Below are positions 6,885 through 15,459 of a stretch of DNA of 64,000 nucleotides, piece by piece. Both the position numbers and the translations under genes were made by a program. Each line of letters opens with the position of its first letter. Position 1 is the first letter of the stretch. Under the pieces are notes generated by a model. It saw only the letters and a program-made list of their open reading frames with translations, made no database searches and was not told the origin of the DNA. The DNA is from Ruania alba (lineage in GTDB: Bacteria; Actinomycetota; Actinomycetes; Actinomycetales; Beutenbergiaceae). The stretch spans positions 1,708,387-1,772,386 of the forward strand of contig NZ_FNTX01000001.1 in NCBI RefSeq assembly GCF_900105765.1, given 5' to 3'.

Positions 6885-9464
6885 TCATCTGGTTACGCTC
6901 CGCTCGTCGCCTGCACCGCTGCTAGGCATGGTATCGATCTCCGCTGGCCCCTCGGCGTCTTCGCGACGCTCGCGGACGTCGAGCACCACATCTGCTCGCC
7001 CCCAGGCCGGGACGGTGACCTCCCGCGTACTGCGGTGCCCCGGCAGCCGCGTCTCGACCAGCGCACGGGCTGAGTTGCCGGCGGTCTCTCGGAGCCGCAC
7101 GCGCACCTGGTCCTCACTCACCGGCCGCAGTTCGGTGAGCACGTCCCCGTCGGAGGTCACGGACAGTCCGCTCGTTCCCTGCCACGGCACCGGTATCCGG
7201 GTGGCCCGCGCCTGCAGCGGCACCCCGGCATCTCGTCCGAACGTCGCGACCTGCGCAGCGGCCGGAGGCTGTTCGATGGGCAGGAACCGGTAGCGGTAGG
7301 TGCGAGTGCCCTCTTGCCGGGCCTGGAAGTTCGTGAAGTGCAGGTTGTTCATCAGCCAGCTGTTGATATGGCCAGTGCGCGGCTCCAACGTCCGTGCCCA
7401 CGTGCCCGTGTGAAAGTCACCCAGCTGGACCAACGGTGCGTCGTAGCTCGACCACAACACTCCCGATGTCACGTCACCGACACCAATCGCTTGCTGGATC
7501 GAGTACCAGTCCTTCGAGGTGTCCGGGAGCTGGTCCTCCTCCGGCCGGTAGACCGCACCCGCGGTCTCCAGCAGGAACTGCGGTTCGGCGAAGGCGAACG
7601 GGAACGCCACGAAGATGCTCTCCGGGCCGAATGCCTCCGGCTTCACCAGGTGCACCGCGAGGTCGATCGCGGGGGTGTCTCGATAGATGGTGAGCGTGGT
7701 GCGTGCCGGTGGGAGCCCAGGCGGGGTGCTCTCCCACTCCACCGTGACGGCGTCCGACCGGGTGGTCACGCTGATCGGAGAGCTCATGGTGGCCGGTGTC
7801 CGATCGAAGTCCGGACCGGGGTTGTCGGGGTGGAAATCCTTGGGGCTACGCGTGAGCATCGGGTGCGTGCTGCCGGGGCGCACGGATTCCACCACGACGG
7901 CACCGAGCGCATGAGGCGTACCAGTGTCGACGAGCTCGCGACCATGGCGTTCATCGACCAGCGAGACCAGGCCGCCACCGGCCCTGCTGACCGTGAGCCG
8001 GTAGTGTCCGAATGTCAGGTCGACGCGTTCGCTCTCGGTCCGCACCTCGCCTTCCTCAGGCAATGGCAACCTGGTGAGGCCGAAGGCGGGCACCGTCGCG
8101 ACCAGGCGTACCCGGCGGGCGCCATCGACCTCCACCTCGACCGGTTCGGTCCGTTCGGTCTCGGTGGGATTGGTGACGACTACCGTGGGCGGCTGGGTCG
8201 CGTCTACCTCCGGGAGCTGCTCGCTGGTCCCGGAGGCCACCAGGCGGTGCATCCCTTCTACCGCCAGGTCGCGCGCGACGTCCCATGCGCCGTAAGCGAA
8301 TCCGGCCTTGGCATTCCAGTGAGAGTGAGACAGGGTCGAGAACGGCTTGCTGTAGGTCTCCCACGACCCCCAGGTGTGCTCGCCGAAGAGAAGCAGTTGT
8401 TCGTCCACGGCGTCGAGGTCGCGCACCACACGCGACGGTGGACGCGACCGTACCGGAGCCCGACGGTATCCGATCACGTCGGCGTAGCTCACCGGGCCGT
8501 CGCCCCGAAGCATTGTCAGCGCCAGGTGCGATCCGGCAGCCCGGGTGAAGCTGCGGGCCTCTCGATAGACCGCCACCTCGCGAGCCGTGGAGCCGTGACC
8601 GTGCGACCACCAGTCCGACCATTCACCACGCAGCGCGGGCACCGCGTCGCCGCTGGCTGACTCGAGGAGGGCGTCCAGGGCCTGGTCCGTTGTCGCCGTA
8701 CGCATCGGACGATCCGGATGCAGCTGATTCCAGCGGCGGACGACATCGAGAAACAGTGCGGTGGGCCATCTGTTGTCATTGGCGGCGTGCACCAGGGCGG
8801 CGTCATACGGGTAGTCCTCGCGTGCCTCAAGATCAGCCACGAGCTCGCCGATGCGTTGCACCGCCAGGTCCACGTCCCCGTCGATGATCCCCCACTCCTC
8901 GCCGATCCCGTAGTGGGTGGACAACCAGACGAAGACCTGCTGGCCGCTCACGCCCTCCCACCAGAAGCCGGACGGCTGGGTCAACGGCGGTCGTCCGTGA
9001 TCGGGGTTGAGGGCCATCACCAGCCGGTCCAGGCCGGCACGGCGCATCTGTTCCACCGTTCCCCACGCGATCCCGTTCACATCACCATGCTGTTCGGTCC
9101 GCAGGGTCAGCCCTGCGTCTCGCAGGGTGCTCAGCGCGTCATAGGCCACATCGAGCTCGGCCTCGCTCGGGAGCTGGGTCATGTTCAAGTAGCCCCCGGT
9201 GAGGCTGATGCGCCCCTCGTTCACCCGAGCGACCAGCCGTGCCACATCCTGCGGCGTCGCCTCGGCCACGAACTTCAGCACCGGGCGGGAGACCTCGAAG
9301 GTCCACCGGAACGCGTCCGGACCGTCACCGTCGTGCTCGTCGCAGAGGTCGAGCACACGTGTGACGATCTCGGTGTGCAGACCGTCCACCAGTCGTGGTG
9401 ACAGGGTGTAGCCCACATCGTGATGGGTGTGTCCCACCAGGTACAGGTGGCGAATACGGGACAT
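6885..9464 (-). CDS. GH38 alpha-mannosidase-like glycosidase
   Basis: This 859-residue protein starts with the GH38 catalytic domain. The zinc motif HTHHD sits at residues 12-16, a probable nucleophile region EQHGDVNG lies about 110 residues later, and the second zinc His occurs in FGEHTWGSW. A middle helical domain and C-terminal beta domains follow (NPTETERTEPVEV, YRLTVSRAGGG). The absence of a long N-terminal domain puts it in a different GH38 subgroup from the enzyme at the left edge. No signal peptide is visible, so it should act in the cytoplasm on imported glycans. An AGGA Shine-Dalgarno precedes the ATG. Its promoter carries a LacI operator at the start site, and lacI follows in the same operon. 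Alpha-mannosidase activity is the family expectation; linkage specificity is unknown. Confidence 0.85.
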   Translation of the reverse strand: MSRIRHLYLVGHTHHDVGYTLSPRLVDGLHTEIVTRVLDLCDEHDGDGPDAFRWTFEVSRPVLKFVAEATPQDVARLVARVNEGRISLTGGYLNMTQLPSEAELDVAYDALSTLRDAGLTLRTEQHGDVNGIAWGTVEQMRRAGLDRLVMALNPDHGRPPLTQPSGFWWEGVSGQQVFVWLSTHYGIGEEWGIIDGDVDLAVQRIGELVADLEAREDYPYDAALVHAANDNRWPTALFLDVVRRWNQLHPDRPMRTATTDQALDALLESASGDAVPALRGEWSDWWSHGHGSTAREVAVYREARSFTRAAGSHLALTMLRGDGPVSYADVIGYRRAPVRSRPPSRVVRDLDAVDEQLLLFGEHTWGSWETYSKPFSTLSHSHWNAKAGFAYGAWDVARDLAVEGMHRLVASGTSEQLPEVDATQPPTVVVTNPTETERTEPVEVEVDGARRVRLVATVPAFGLTRLPLPEEGEVRTESERVDLTFGHYRLTVSRAGGGLVSLVDERHGRELVDTGTPHALGAVVVESVRPGSTHPMLTRSPKDFHPDNPGPDFDRTPATMSSPISVTTRSDAVTVEWESTPPGLPPARTTLTIYRDTPAIDLAVHLVKPEAFGPESIFVAFPFAFAEPQFLLETAGAVYRPEEDQLPDTSKDWYSIQQAIGVGDVTSGVLWSSYDAPLVQLGDFHTGTWARTLEPRTGHINSWLMNNLHFTNFQARQEGTRTYRYRFLPIEQPPAAAQVATFGRDAGVPLQARATRIPVPWQGTSGLSVTSDGDVLTELRPVSEDQVRVRLRETAGNSARALVETRLPGHRSTREVTVPAWGRADVVLDVRERREDAEGPAEIDTMPSSGAGDERSVTR

Positions 9465-9488
9465 CAGGAGATCCTGGGCCTTTCCTTC

Positions 9489-9506
9489 TCTGGCATCGTT
9501 GCCACA
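9489..9506 (-). promoter_or_regulatory. LacI-type operator, copy 2
   Basis: Read on the minus strand this is TGTGGCAACGATGCCAGA. It matches copy 1 at 16 of 18 positions and has a nearly perfect inner palindrome (TGGCAACGATGCCA). It begins 3 bases after the -10 box of the GH38-lacI promoter, so bound repressor would block transcription start. Confidence 0.68.
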
Positions 9507-9509
9507 CCG

Positions 9510-9539
9510 ACACTAGTCTCCTCTACACCACAGGAGCAA
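9510..9539 (-). promoter_or_regulatory. Promoter of the GH38-lacI operon
   Basis: On the minus strand TTGCTC (9539-9534) and TAGTGT (9515-9510) are separated by 18 bases. The expected start falls inside LacI operator copy 2. The leader to the ATG at 9464 would be about 40 bases. Confidence 0.5.
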
Positions 9540-9613
9540 GACACGAATGGCGACCAATCCGCGCATTTATCCCAAATATCACAGAAATGCAGGTCACGGG
9601 TTGATCACTCCGC

Positions 9614-9642
9614 TTGTGATGACGCCTCCCGTCGTCTACCGT
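9614..9642 (+). promoter_or_regulatory. Promoter of the sugar-binding lipoprotein gene
   Basis: TTGTGA (9614-9619) and TACCGT (9637-9642) are separated by 17 bases and match the actinobacterial -35/TAnnnT pattern. Transcription would start near 9649, inside LacI operator copy 3, with a leader of about 90 bases before the ATG at 9741. Confidence 0.55.
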
Positions 9643-9646
9643 TCGA

Positions 9647-9664
9647 TGTGGGAAGGATTCCATA
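9647..9664 (+). promoter_or_regulatory. LacI-type operator, copy 3 (degenerate)
   Basis: TGTGGGAAGGATTCCATA matches operator copy 1 at 14 of 18 positions, keeping the TGTGG left arm and CCA right arm. It starts 4 bases after the -10 box, the same arrangement as the other two copies. Taken alone it would be weak. Its position makes it credible. Confidence 0.5.
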
Positions 9665-9740
9665 CGCGGCACCGACGACGGTGCGGCGGCACCCACCTCC
9701 CGGCACAGTCGCCGGGCAGTCACACGAAGGGACTTGTGAG

Positions 9741-11117
9741 ATGACGACGAGAAAGCGCCTGATCTTCGCCGCACTCCCCACCGCGCTGATCCTCGCCGCC
9801 TGTGGTGGCGGCGACACCGGCGATGAGGGGGACGGCGGCGCCGAGGGAGTCGACTGGGGTGCCGAGCCCACCGGCACACTGTCCGCCTGGGGTTTCAACA
9901 ACGCCGACGACGTCGGTCAGTCCCGTCTCGACTATGCGGCGGAGCAGCTCTCGGATCTCGAGATCGAGCTGGATGCCACGGGTTTCGACGCCCAGAAGTT
10001 CACCACCCGCCTCGCCAGCGGCGATGTGCCCGATGTGGTCCAGATGGACCGCCGGTACGTCGCCACCTATGCCGCGCAGGACCTGCTCCTGCCGCTGGAT
10101 GAATGCTACGCGGCCCATGACGTCACGCCCGAAGAGGACTACTACCCCTTCGTGATCGACGACATGAGCCTCGACGGCCAGATCTGGGGCGTCGGGCAGT
10201 TCTTCCAGCCACCGGCGATCCTGCTGAACATGGACGTGCTGAACGAGGCCGGGGTCAGCGCTGAGGACATCGACACGTCCCAGCCCGAGGTGCTGCTCGA
10301 TGCCATCGAGACCATGTACCAGGAGGAGGGTGGCGTTCCCAACCGACTGGGACTGGACCCGGTAGCCACCGGGCAGGGTGAACTGTGGATTCTCGGTATG
10401 GGTGGACAACTCACCGACGCCGAGGGAGTGCCCACTCTCGACGACCCCTCGAACGTGCCCGGACTGGAACTGTTGCAGCAGGTCACCGACGCCCAGGGCG
10501 GCTTCGCCGAGGTGAAGAGCTTCACTGACTCCTTCGACACCTTCGGCGAGAACAACCAGTTCGTGGCCAACCAGGTCGGCGCACAGGTGAACCCCCAGTG
10601 GTACCCGAACGTGCTGGTGCCCTATGTCGACGACCTCGACCTGCAGGCTGTGCCGTTCCGGGGCCCGGACGGCGAACCATTCTCCGTGGCTTCCGGCACT
10701 GCGTTCGTGGTGCCCGCCGGTGCCGAGAACCCGGCAGCCGCGTGCGCCTGGATGCTCAACCTGACCTCCCTGGAAGGCTGGGAGGCCGCCGGCCAGGCCC
10801 GTGGCGAGACGCGTGAGGCGGACGGTGGGATCAACACCGGGCTGTTCACCGGTTCACCCGAGGCCGACACCAGCATTCGCGAAGAGTGGGTCGTGCCGAC
10901 CGGCAACGAAGGGCTCGACCAGGTGATCTCCACCTACTACGAGGTGCTGGACTACGGCCAGACCTACGGCGCTTCTCCCGCCGGTCAGGACATTCAGAAC
11001 GAGCTCAACAACGCAATCACGAGCACGCTGCTCGGTGAGGCAACACCTGAAGAGGCACTCGCCGAGGCACAGGCTGCGGCGATGCGGGCCTACGACAACG
11101 TGACCGCTGGCGGCTGA
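9741..11117 (+). CDS. Sugar ABC transporter substrate-binding lipoprotein
   Basis: The 458-residue protein carries a lipoprotein signal peptide (MTTRKRL, hydrophobic core, lipobox LAAC with the acylated Cys at residue 21). A Gly/Asp/Glu-rich linker and a family 1 extracellular solute-binding domain follow (SAWGFNNADD, DVPDVVQMDRRYVATYA, ILLNMDVLNEAG, FRGPDGEPFSVASGTAFVVPA). A GAAGGGA Shine-Dalgarno lies 8 bases before the ATG. It is the probable receptor for the permease pair at 3723-5614, from which it is separated by the convergent lacI-GH38 operon. The shared LacI operator supports the pairing. The ligand is inferred to be a mannose-containing oligosaccharide. A strong terminator follows. 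Confidence 0.9.
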   Translation: MTTRKRLIFAALPTALILAACGGGDTGDEGDGGAEGVDWGAEPTGTLSAWGFNNADDVGQSRLDYAAEQLSDLEIELDATGFDAQKFTTRLASGDVPDVVQMDRRYVATYAAQDLLLPLDECYAAHDVTPEEDYYPFVIDDMSLDGQIWGVGQFFQPPAILLNMDVLNEAGVSAEDIDTSQPEVLLDAIETMYQEEGGVPNRLGLDPVATGQGELWILGMGGQLTDAEGVPTLDDPSNVPGLELLQQVTDAQGGFAEVKSFTDSFDTFGENNQFVANQVGAQVNPQWYPNVLVPYVDDLDLQAVPFRGPDGEPFSVASGTAFVVPAGAENPAAACAWMLNLTSLEGWEAAGQARGETREADGGINTGLFTGSPEADTSIREEWVVPTGNEGLDQVISTYYEVLDYGQTYGASPAGQDIQNELNNAITSTLLGEATPEEALAEAQAAAMRAYDNVTAGG

Positions 11118-11136
11118 TCGACTCCGCCAGCCCAGA

Positions 11137-11182
11137 CACAGGTGGCGTCGGGTCTGCGAGAGCAGATCCGACGCCACCTGTG
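11137..11182 (+). terminator. Long hairpin terminator after the binding-protein gene
   Basis: Twenty-one paired bases, including one G-U pair (11137-11157 with 11162-11182), enclose a GAGA tetraloop. The start of the right arm is GCAGATCCGACGCC. There is no clear T tract. It lies between the plus-strand binding-protein gene and the convergent der gene, so it may work in both directions. Confidence 0.82.
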
Positions 11183-11198
11183 GTCTGTGTCGACAGGG

Positions 11199-11240
11199 CG
11201 CGCCCGAGGTGCGCTCAGCCGCGCCCGAGGCGCACTCAGC
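11199..11240. repeat. Tandem duplication of 21 bases at the end of der
   Basis: Two adjacent 21-base units (11199-11219 and 11220-11240, each beginning CGCGCCCGAGG and ending CTCAGC) match at 19 of 21 positions. The second unit contains the der stop codon; the first lies directly beyond it. Confidence 0.85.
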
Positions 11241-12771
11241 GCCGGCGCTTCTCCCGCACCCGAACCCCGATCGAGATCGGGGTTCCCTCGAAGCCAAAGG
11301 TCTCACGCAGCCGGCGTTCGACGAAGCGCCGGTAGCCAGGGTCCAGGAACCCGGTGGTGAACAGCACGAATCGGGGCGGACGAGTGCTCGCCTGCGTGGC
11401 GAACAGGATGCGTGGCTGCTTGCCGCTGCGCACCGGGTGCGGCTTGGCGGCGGTGACCTCACCGAGGAAGGCGTTCAGCTTCCCGGTCGGAATGCGGGTG
11501 TCCCAGGACTCCAGCGCCGTGTCGAGCGCGCGCACCAGCCGGTTCGTGTGCCAGCCGGTCTTCGCCGAGAAGTTCACCCTCGGTGCCCATGGCACCTGCA
11601 CGAGCTGCTGTTCGATCTCCCGGTCGAGGAAGGACCGCCGATCGTCGTCCATCAGGTCCCACTTGTTGTAGGCGATCACCAGGGAGCGTCCGGCATCGAT
11701 CACCTGTTGCACCACGCGGATGTCCTGCTCGGTCATGGGGACGCTGGCGTCGATGAGCACCACCCCCACCTCGGCCTTCTCCAGCGCAGACTGGGTCCGC
11801 AGGGAGGCATAGAAGTCGGCTCCGGAGGTCTGGTGCACCCGACGTCGGATCCCGGCGGTGTCCACGAACCACCAGGGACGGCCGCCGACCACGACGAGCT
11901 CGTCGACCGGGTCCCGCGTCGTCCCGGCGACCTCGTCGACCACCACACGGTGGGCGCCCGAGATCGCGTTCAGCAGGGACGACTTGCCCACGTTCGGCCG
12001 GCCCACCAGGGCCACGCGCCGTGGCCCGCCCTCCGGGATCTCGCCCCCGACGGCGGACGTTTCCGGAAGTACCTCGAGTGCGGCATCGAGCAGGTCGCCC
12101 GAACCACGACCGTGCAGTGCCGAGACGGGGTAGGGCTCGCCCAGGCCGAGCGACCACAGCAGCGCCGCATCGGCTTCACCGCGCTGATCGTCGACCTTGT
12201 TGGCGACCAGCAATGTGGGTTTGCCGGCGCGCCGCAGCATTCGCACCACGTACTCGTCCTCGTCCGTGGGCCCGACTACGGCGTCCACGACGAAGAGCAC
12301 CGCGTCGGCCAGGGCGATCGCGATCTCGGCCTGATCGGCCACGCGGCTGCCCAACCCCTTGGCGTCACGCTCCCAGCCGCCGGTGTCCACGAGGGTGAAC
12401 TGGCGCCCGGACCAGTCGGCCGGGTAGCTCACCCGGTCCCGGGTCACGCCCGGTGTGTCCTGCACGACGGCCTCACGACGGCCGAGGATCCGGTTCACCA
12501 GGGTCGACTTGCCCACGTTCGGTCGCCCGACCACGGCGAGCACGGGCGGCGGGCCGGCCGGCTCGGCACGGTCCGTGACGTCGTCGCCCCCTGCGAGCAG
12601 GGCGAGGTCGTCCTCCTCCAGCTCGTACTCCCGCAGGCCTGCGCGCAACGCTTCTGCACGCTGGCCGTCCTCCGCGGTCTCGGTCAGATCAGGGCGTCGC
12701 GGGTCCACGAGCATGTCATCGGACACGTCGTCGGCGGCAAGGCGCTCTGTAGGCTTCGACTCATCGTTCAC
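11236..12771 (-). CDS. der: Ribosome assembly GTPase Der (EngA)
   Basis: The 511-residue protein has two consecutive GTPase domains. The first has P-loop [21 protein letters not shown] and NKVD; the second has [19 protein letters not shown] and YNKWD. A KH-like C-terminal domain follows, ending in a basic KRRR tail. Der is essential for maturation of the 50S ribosomal subunit. An acidic N-terminal extension of about 75 residues precedes the first G domain, as is usual in actinobacteria. The start is a GTG with no clear Shine-Dalgarno. It is the last gene of the parA-to-der operon, 112 bases after plsC, and may also have its own promoter. Confidence 0.97.
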   Translation of the reverse strand: MNDESKPTERLAADDVSDDMLVDPRRPDLTETAEDGQRAEALRAGLREYELEEDDLALLAGGDDVTDRAEPAGPPPVLAVVGRPNVGKSTLVNRILGRREAVVQDTPGVTRDRVSYPADWSGRQFTLVDTGGWERDAKGLGSRVADQAEIAIALADAVLFVVDAVVGPTDEDEYVVRMLRRAGKPTLLVANKVDDQRGEADAALLWSLGLGEPYPVSALHGRGSGDLLDAALEVLPETSAVGGEIPEGGPRRVALVGRPNVGKSSLLNAISGAHRVVVDEVAGTTRDPVDELVVVGGRPWWFVDTAGIRRRVHQTSGADFYASLRTQSALEKAEVGVVLIDASVPMTEQDIRVVQQVIDAGRSLVIAYNKWDLMDDDRRSFLDREIEQQLVQVPWAPRVNFSAKTGWHTNRLVRALDTALESWDTRIPTGKLNAFLGEVTAAKPHPVRSGKQPRILFATQASTRPPRFVLFTTGFLDPGYRRFVERRLRETFGFEGTPISIGVRVREKRRR

Positions 12772-12883
12772 AGCCGCTATTCTCCCCGCTGTGCGGTCCT
12801 ACACCTAACGCGATCCGATGTGGGTCCGCGCACGTCATGGTCGGATCACCTGCGACCGGCGATCGTCAGCACCCTGCCCGTCG

Positions 12884-13588
12884 TCAGATCTCGGTAGTCC
12901 GCGGCAGCGGCACGCCGTGCCGCTCGGACGCTCCGTGCACGTGCATGCTCAACTGCTCCTGGATCGTGCCCATCGCGTCGGTGACCGCCGTCCGCCCGAT
13001 CCCCGCCTCGGGCGCGACGGCCTGGAACGGCTCGCCGAACTCCACCACGAGCCGTCCCCGGAAGCCCGGGATATAGCCGGGCTTCTTCCCGGCGGGCCGG
13101 GTACCCAGGATGGCCACCGGGAGCACCGGGGCGCCGGACCGCACGGCGAGCCAGGCGATCCCTGCCTTGGTCTGCTTCACGTCGCCGGTCCCGCGCGTGC
13201 CTTCGGGGAACACCCCGACCAGGCGGTCCTCGTTCAGCAGAGTGAGCGCCGTCTGCAACGCGGCCCGCCCGTTGCGTCGGTCCACCGGAATCTGTCCCGC
13301 GTTGCGCATCAGGAACCCGATCACCCCGGAGAACATCTCCTCCTTGATGATGATGTGCGACTCCCGCGGGATCACCCCGTGCAGCAGTGGACCGTCGATG
13401 ATGCCCGTGTGGTTCGCGGCCACGAGCAAACGGCCGGTCCGCGGCATGCGGTCGCCCCCGACCACCTGCGTGTTCCACACGCCGTGTGCCAGGCACCAGC
13501 CCACCCGGCGGGACCAGGTCGGGCCCCAGCGCTTGATCTGCGCAGCGGTGATGGCCTGGCCGGGGGTCGCGGCTCGGTCGCTGCTCAT
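12884..13588 (-). CDS. plsC: 1-acyl-sn-glycerol-3-phosphate acyltransferase (PlsC family)
   Basis: This 234-residue protein has the acyltransferase signature: the HX4D motif in NHTGIID, the acceptor-binding block FPEGTRG, and a C-terminal PVAILGTRPAG segment. It transfers an acyl group to lysophosphatidic acid or a related acceptor at the membrane during phospholipid synthesis. Its ATG overlaps the stop of cmk (ATGA). The cmk-plsC-der order is conserved in many actinobacteria. Acceptor specificity cannot be told from sequence. Confidence 0.88.
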   Translation of the reverse strand: MSSDRAATPGQAITAAQIKRWGPTWSRRVGWCLAHGVWNTQVVGGDRMPRTGRLLVAANHTGIIDGPLLHGVIPRESHIIIKEEMFSGVIGFLMRNAGQIPVDRRNGRAALQTALTLLNEDRLVGVFPEGTRGTGDVKQTKAGIAWLAVRSGAPVLPVAILGTRPAGKKPGYIPGFRGRLVVEFGEPFQAVAPEAGIGRTAVTDAMGTIQEQLSMHVHGASERHGVPLPRTTEI

Positions 13589-14334
13589 GAGTGCTCCTCG
13601 GGGGATCCGGTGCTGCGGGTGGATGCGGCGGAGACGATCTCCTGCACGGTGGCCACCGCCTCCTCGAGGGTGAGTGCGGAGGTGTCCACGCTGATCACGC
13701 CATCTGCGGCGGTGGTGAAGTTGGAGACGGTGGAATCGTCCGCGTCCCGACGGATCACCTGGTCCCTGGTGGCCGCAAGACTCACCTCGTCCACCGTGCC
13801 GTGCACCTCGCGTGCCCGGCGGGCAAGCCGGGCCTCTTCATCGGCCAGGAGCAGGATCCGTACGTCGGCGTCGGGGGCCACCACCGTGGTGATATCGCGG
13901 CCCTCGGCAATCACGCCGCGGCCGCCGCTGTGCGCCTGGTGACCGGTCTTAGCCTGCCCGCTCTCGGCGGCGATCACGTCGCGCTGCCGGCGCTGCAGCT
14001 CGGCGCGCACGTCCAGGTTGGTGGCCACCGCGCTCACCCGGGTGGAGATCTCGGTGCTGCGGATCACCACCCCGACGTCCTCCCCACCCACGATGAACGT
14101 CGGATGGGCGGAATCGGTACTGATCTCGAGCGGCATCTCCCGGACGAGCTGAGCCACCGTCGAGTGGTCGTCCAGGTCCACGCCCGCGCGGATGCACCAC
14201 CACGCGGCGGCGCGATACATGGCGCCGGTGTCGAGGTAACCGAGCCCGAAGTGGGCCGCCACGCGTCTGCTGATCGTGGACTTTCCTGACCCGCTGGGAC
14301 CGTCGATGGCCACCACGATTCCATCGACGCTCAC
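13585..14334 (-). CDS. cmk: Cytidylate kinase
   Basis: The 249-residue protein phosphorylates CMP and dCMP to the diphosphates. It has an N-terminal P-loop (AIDGPSGSGKSTISR), the LGYLDTGAMYRA block that binds the nucleotide, the CMP-binding insert (AEGRDITTVVAPDADVRILL) and the lid region LARRAREVHG. The N terminus is slightly longer than E. coli Cmk. The ATG overlaps the end of tyrA by four bases, and its own stop overlaps the start of plsC, so translation is coupled in both directions. Confidence 0.96.
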   Translation of the reverse strand: MSVDGIVVAIDGPSGSGKSTISRRVAAHFGLGYLDTGAMYRAAAWWCIRAGVDLDDHSTVAQLVREMPLEISTDSAHPTFIVGGEDVGVVIRSTEISTRVSAVATNLDVRAELQRRQRDVIAAESGQAKTGHQAHSGGRGVIAEGRDITTVVAPDADVRILLLADEEARLARRAREVHGTVDEVSLAATRDQVIRRDADDSTVSNFTTAADGVISVDTSALTLEEAVATVQEIVSAASTRSTGSPEEHS

Positions 14335-15455
14335 GGTGCCACCACCCGCCAGCCACGCTGCTCCAGTGCCTGCTCGAGCGGCTGCGCCGAGTCCTGTGTC
14401 ACCGACACGATCGCCATACCCACCTTCTGCTTCGGAGAGTGCTCCATCTGGAAGTCCTCGATGTTCACGCCGATCTCTCCCACCTCGGAGAACAGCCGGC
14501 CGAGCTCACCGGGCTCGTCCGGCACCAGCACGGTCACCTCGGCATAGCGGCGCCGCGCTCCCCCGTGCTTGCCGGGCACCCGGGACACCCCGTGGTTGCC
14601 GGCAGTGATCAGTCGAGAGATCCCCGCCACGGCCCCGGGGGCGAGAGGTCCGTCCGCGGCCGCGCGCTCCACCGCTGCTACGAGCGAGTCCAGCTCGTCC
14701 CGGATGCCACGCAGCAGCCCACTCACGGCGCGTGCGTTGCCGGTCAGGATCGCGGACCAGAGCCGCGGGTCGGAGGCAGCGATTCGCGTGACGTCACGCA
14801 CGCCCTGACCGGCGAGGGCGAGCGCCCGCTCCGGCGCCTCCGTCAGCTGGGCGGCCATCAGCGACGCCATCAACTGCGGGACGTGGGAGATCAGCGCTAC
14901 AGCGTCGTCGTGCTCGACAGCGTCCATGGAGACCACGGAGGCACCCGCATCGGCGGCCAGTGCACGCACGGTCAGCACCGCGGTGTCCGTGGAGTGCTCG
15001 TGCGCCGCGATCACCCAGGGCCGGCCGATGAACAGGTCCGCGGAGGCAGCGGCGGCGCCGGACTTCTCCCGGCCGGCCATCGGGTGCGAGCCGACATAGC
15101 GGCTCAGGTCCACCTGGGGATCAGCCTCGCCCAGCTCGCGCAGCTCGGCGAGCAGGACCGATTTCACGCTCGCCACGTCCGTCACGACGGCGTCCGGGAA
15201 CGTCCGTAGTGCGCGTGCGACTTCCCCTGAGGTCACGTCAGGCGGTACGGCCACGACCACCAGTGCGGGCGCCGCGGGCGCGTCGATCTCCCCAGCGCCC
15301 AGATCGCGGGCCAGGGCCAGCATCGAGGGCGAGGTGTCGGAGAGGGTCACCGGTACCTGCCGTGCCGTAAGCGCGAGTGCGATGCTCGTGCCCAGCAGCC
15401 CGGTGCCGACGATGTGCACCGGGCCACGGGTCGCGGTGGGATCGTCGGCCGTCAC
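14331..15455 (-). CDS. tyrA: Prephenate dehydrogenase with C-terminal ACT domain
   Basis: The 374-residue enzyme converts prephenate to 4-hydroxyphenylpyruvate with NAD(P)+ in tyrosine synthesis. A Rossmann motif (HIVGTGLLGTSIALAL) opens the protein, DVASVKS and GSHPMAGREKSG mark the prephenate-binding region, and an ACT domain from about residue 295 (VTVLVPDEPGELGRLFSEV) suggests feedback inhibition by tyrosine. It is embedded between a DUF2332 gene (4-base gap) and cmk (4-base overlap) in the segregation/ribosome operon. Confidence 0.94.
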   Translation of the reverse strand: MTADDPTATRGPVHIVGTGLLGTSIALALTARQVPVTLSDTSPSMLALARDLGAGEIDAPAAPALVVVAVPPDVTSGEVARALRTFPDAVVTDVASVKSVLLAELRELGEADPQVDLSRYVGSHPMAGREKSGAAAASADLFIGRPWVIAAHEHSTDTAVLTVRALAADAGASVVSMDAVEHDDAVALISHVPQLMASLMAAQLTEAPERALALAGQGVRDVTRIAASDPRLWSAILTGNARAVSGLLRGIRDELDSLVAAVERAAADGPLAPGAVAGISRLITAGNHGVSRVPGKHGGARRRYAEVTVLVPDEPGELGRLFSEVGEIGVNIEDFQMEHSPKQKVGMAIVSVTQDSAQPLEQALEQRGWRVVAP

Positions 15456-15459
15456 GAGG

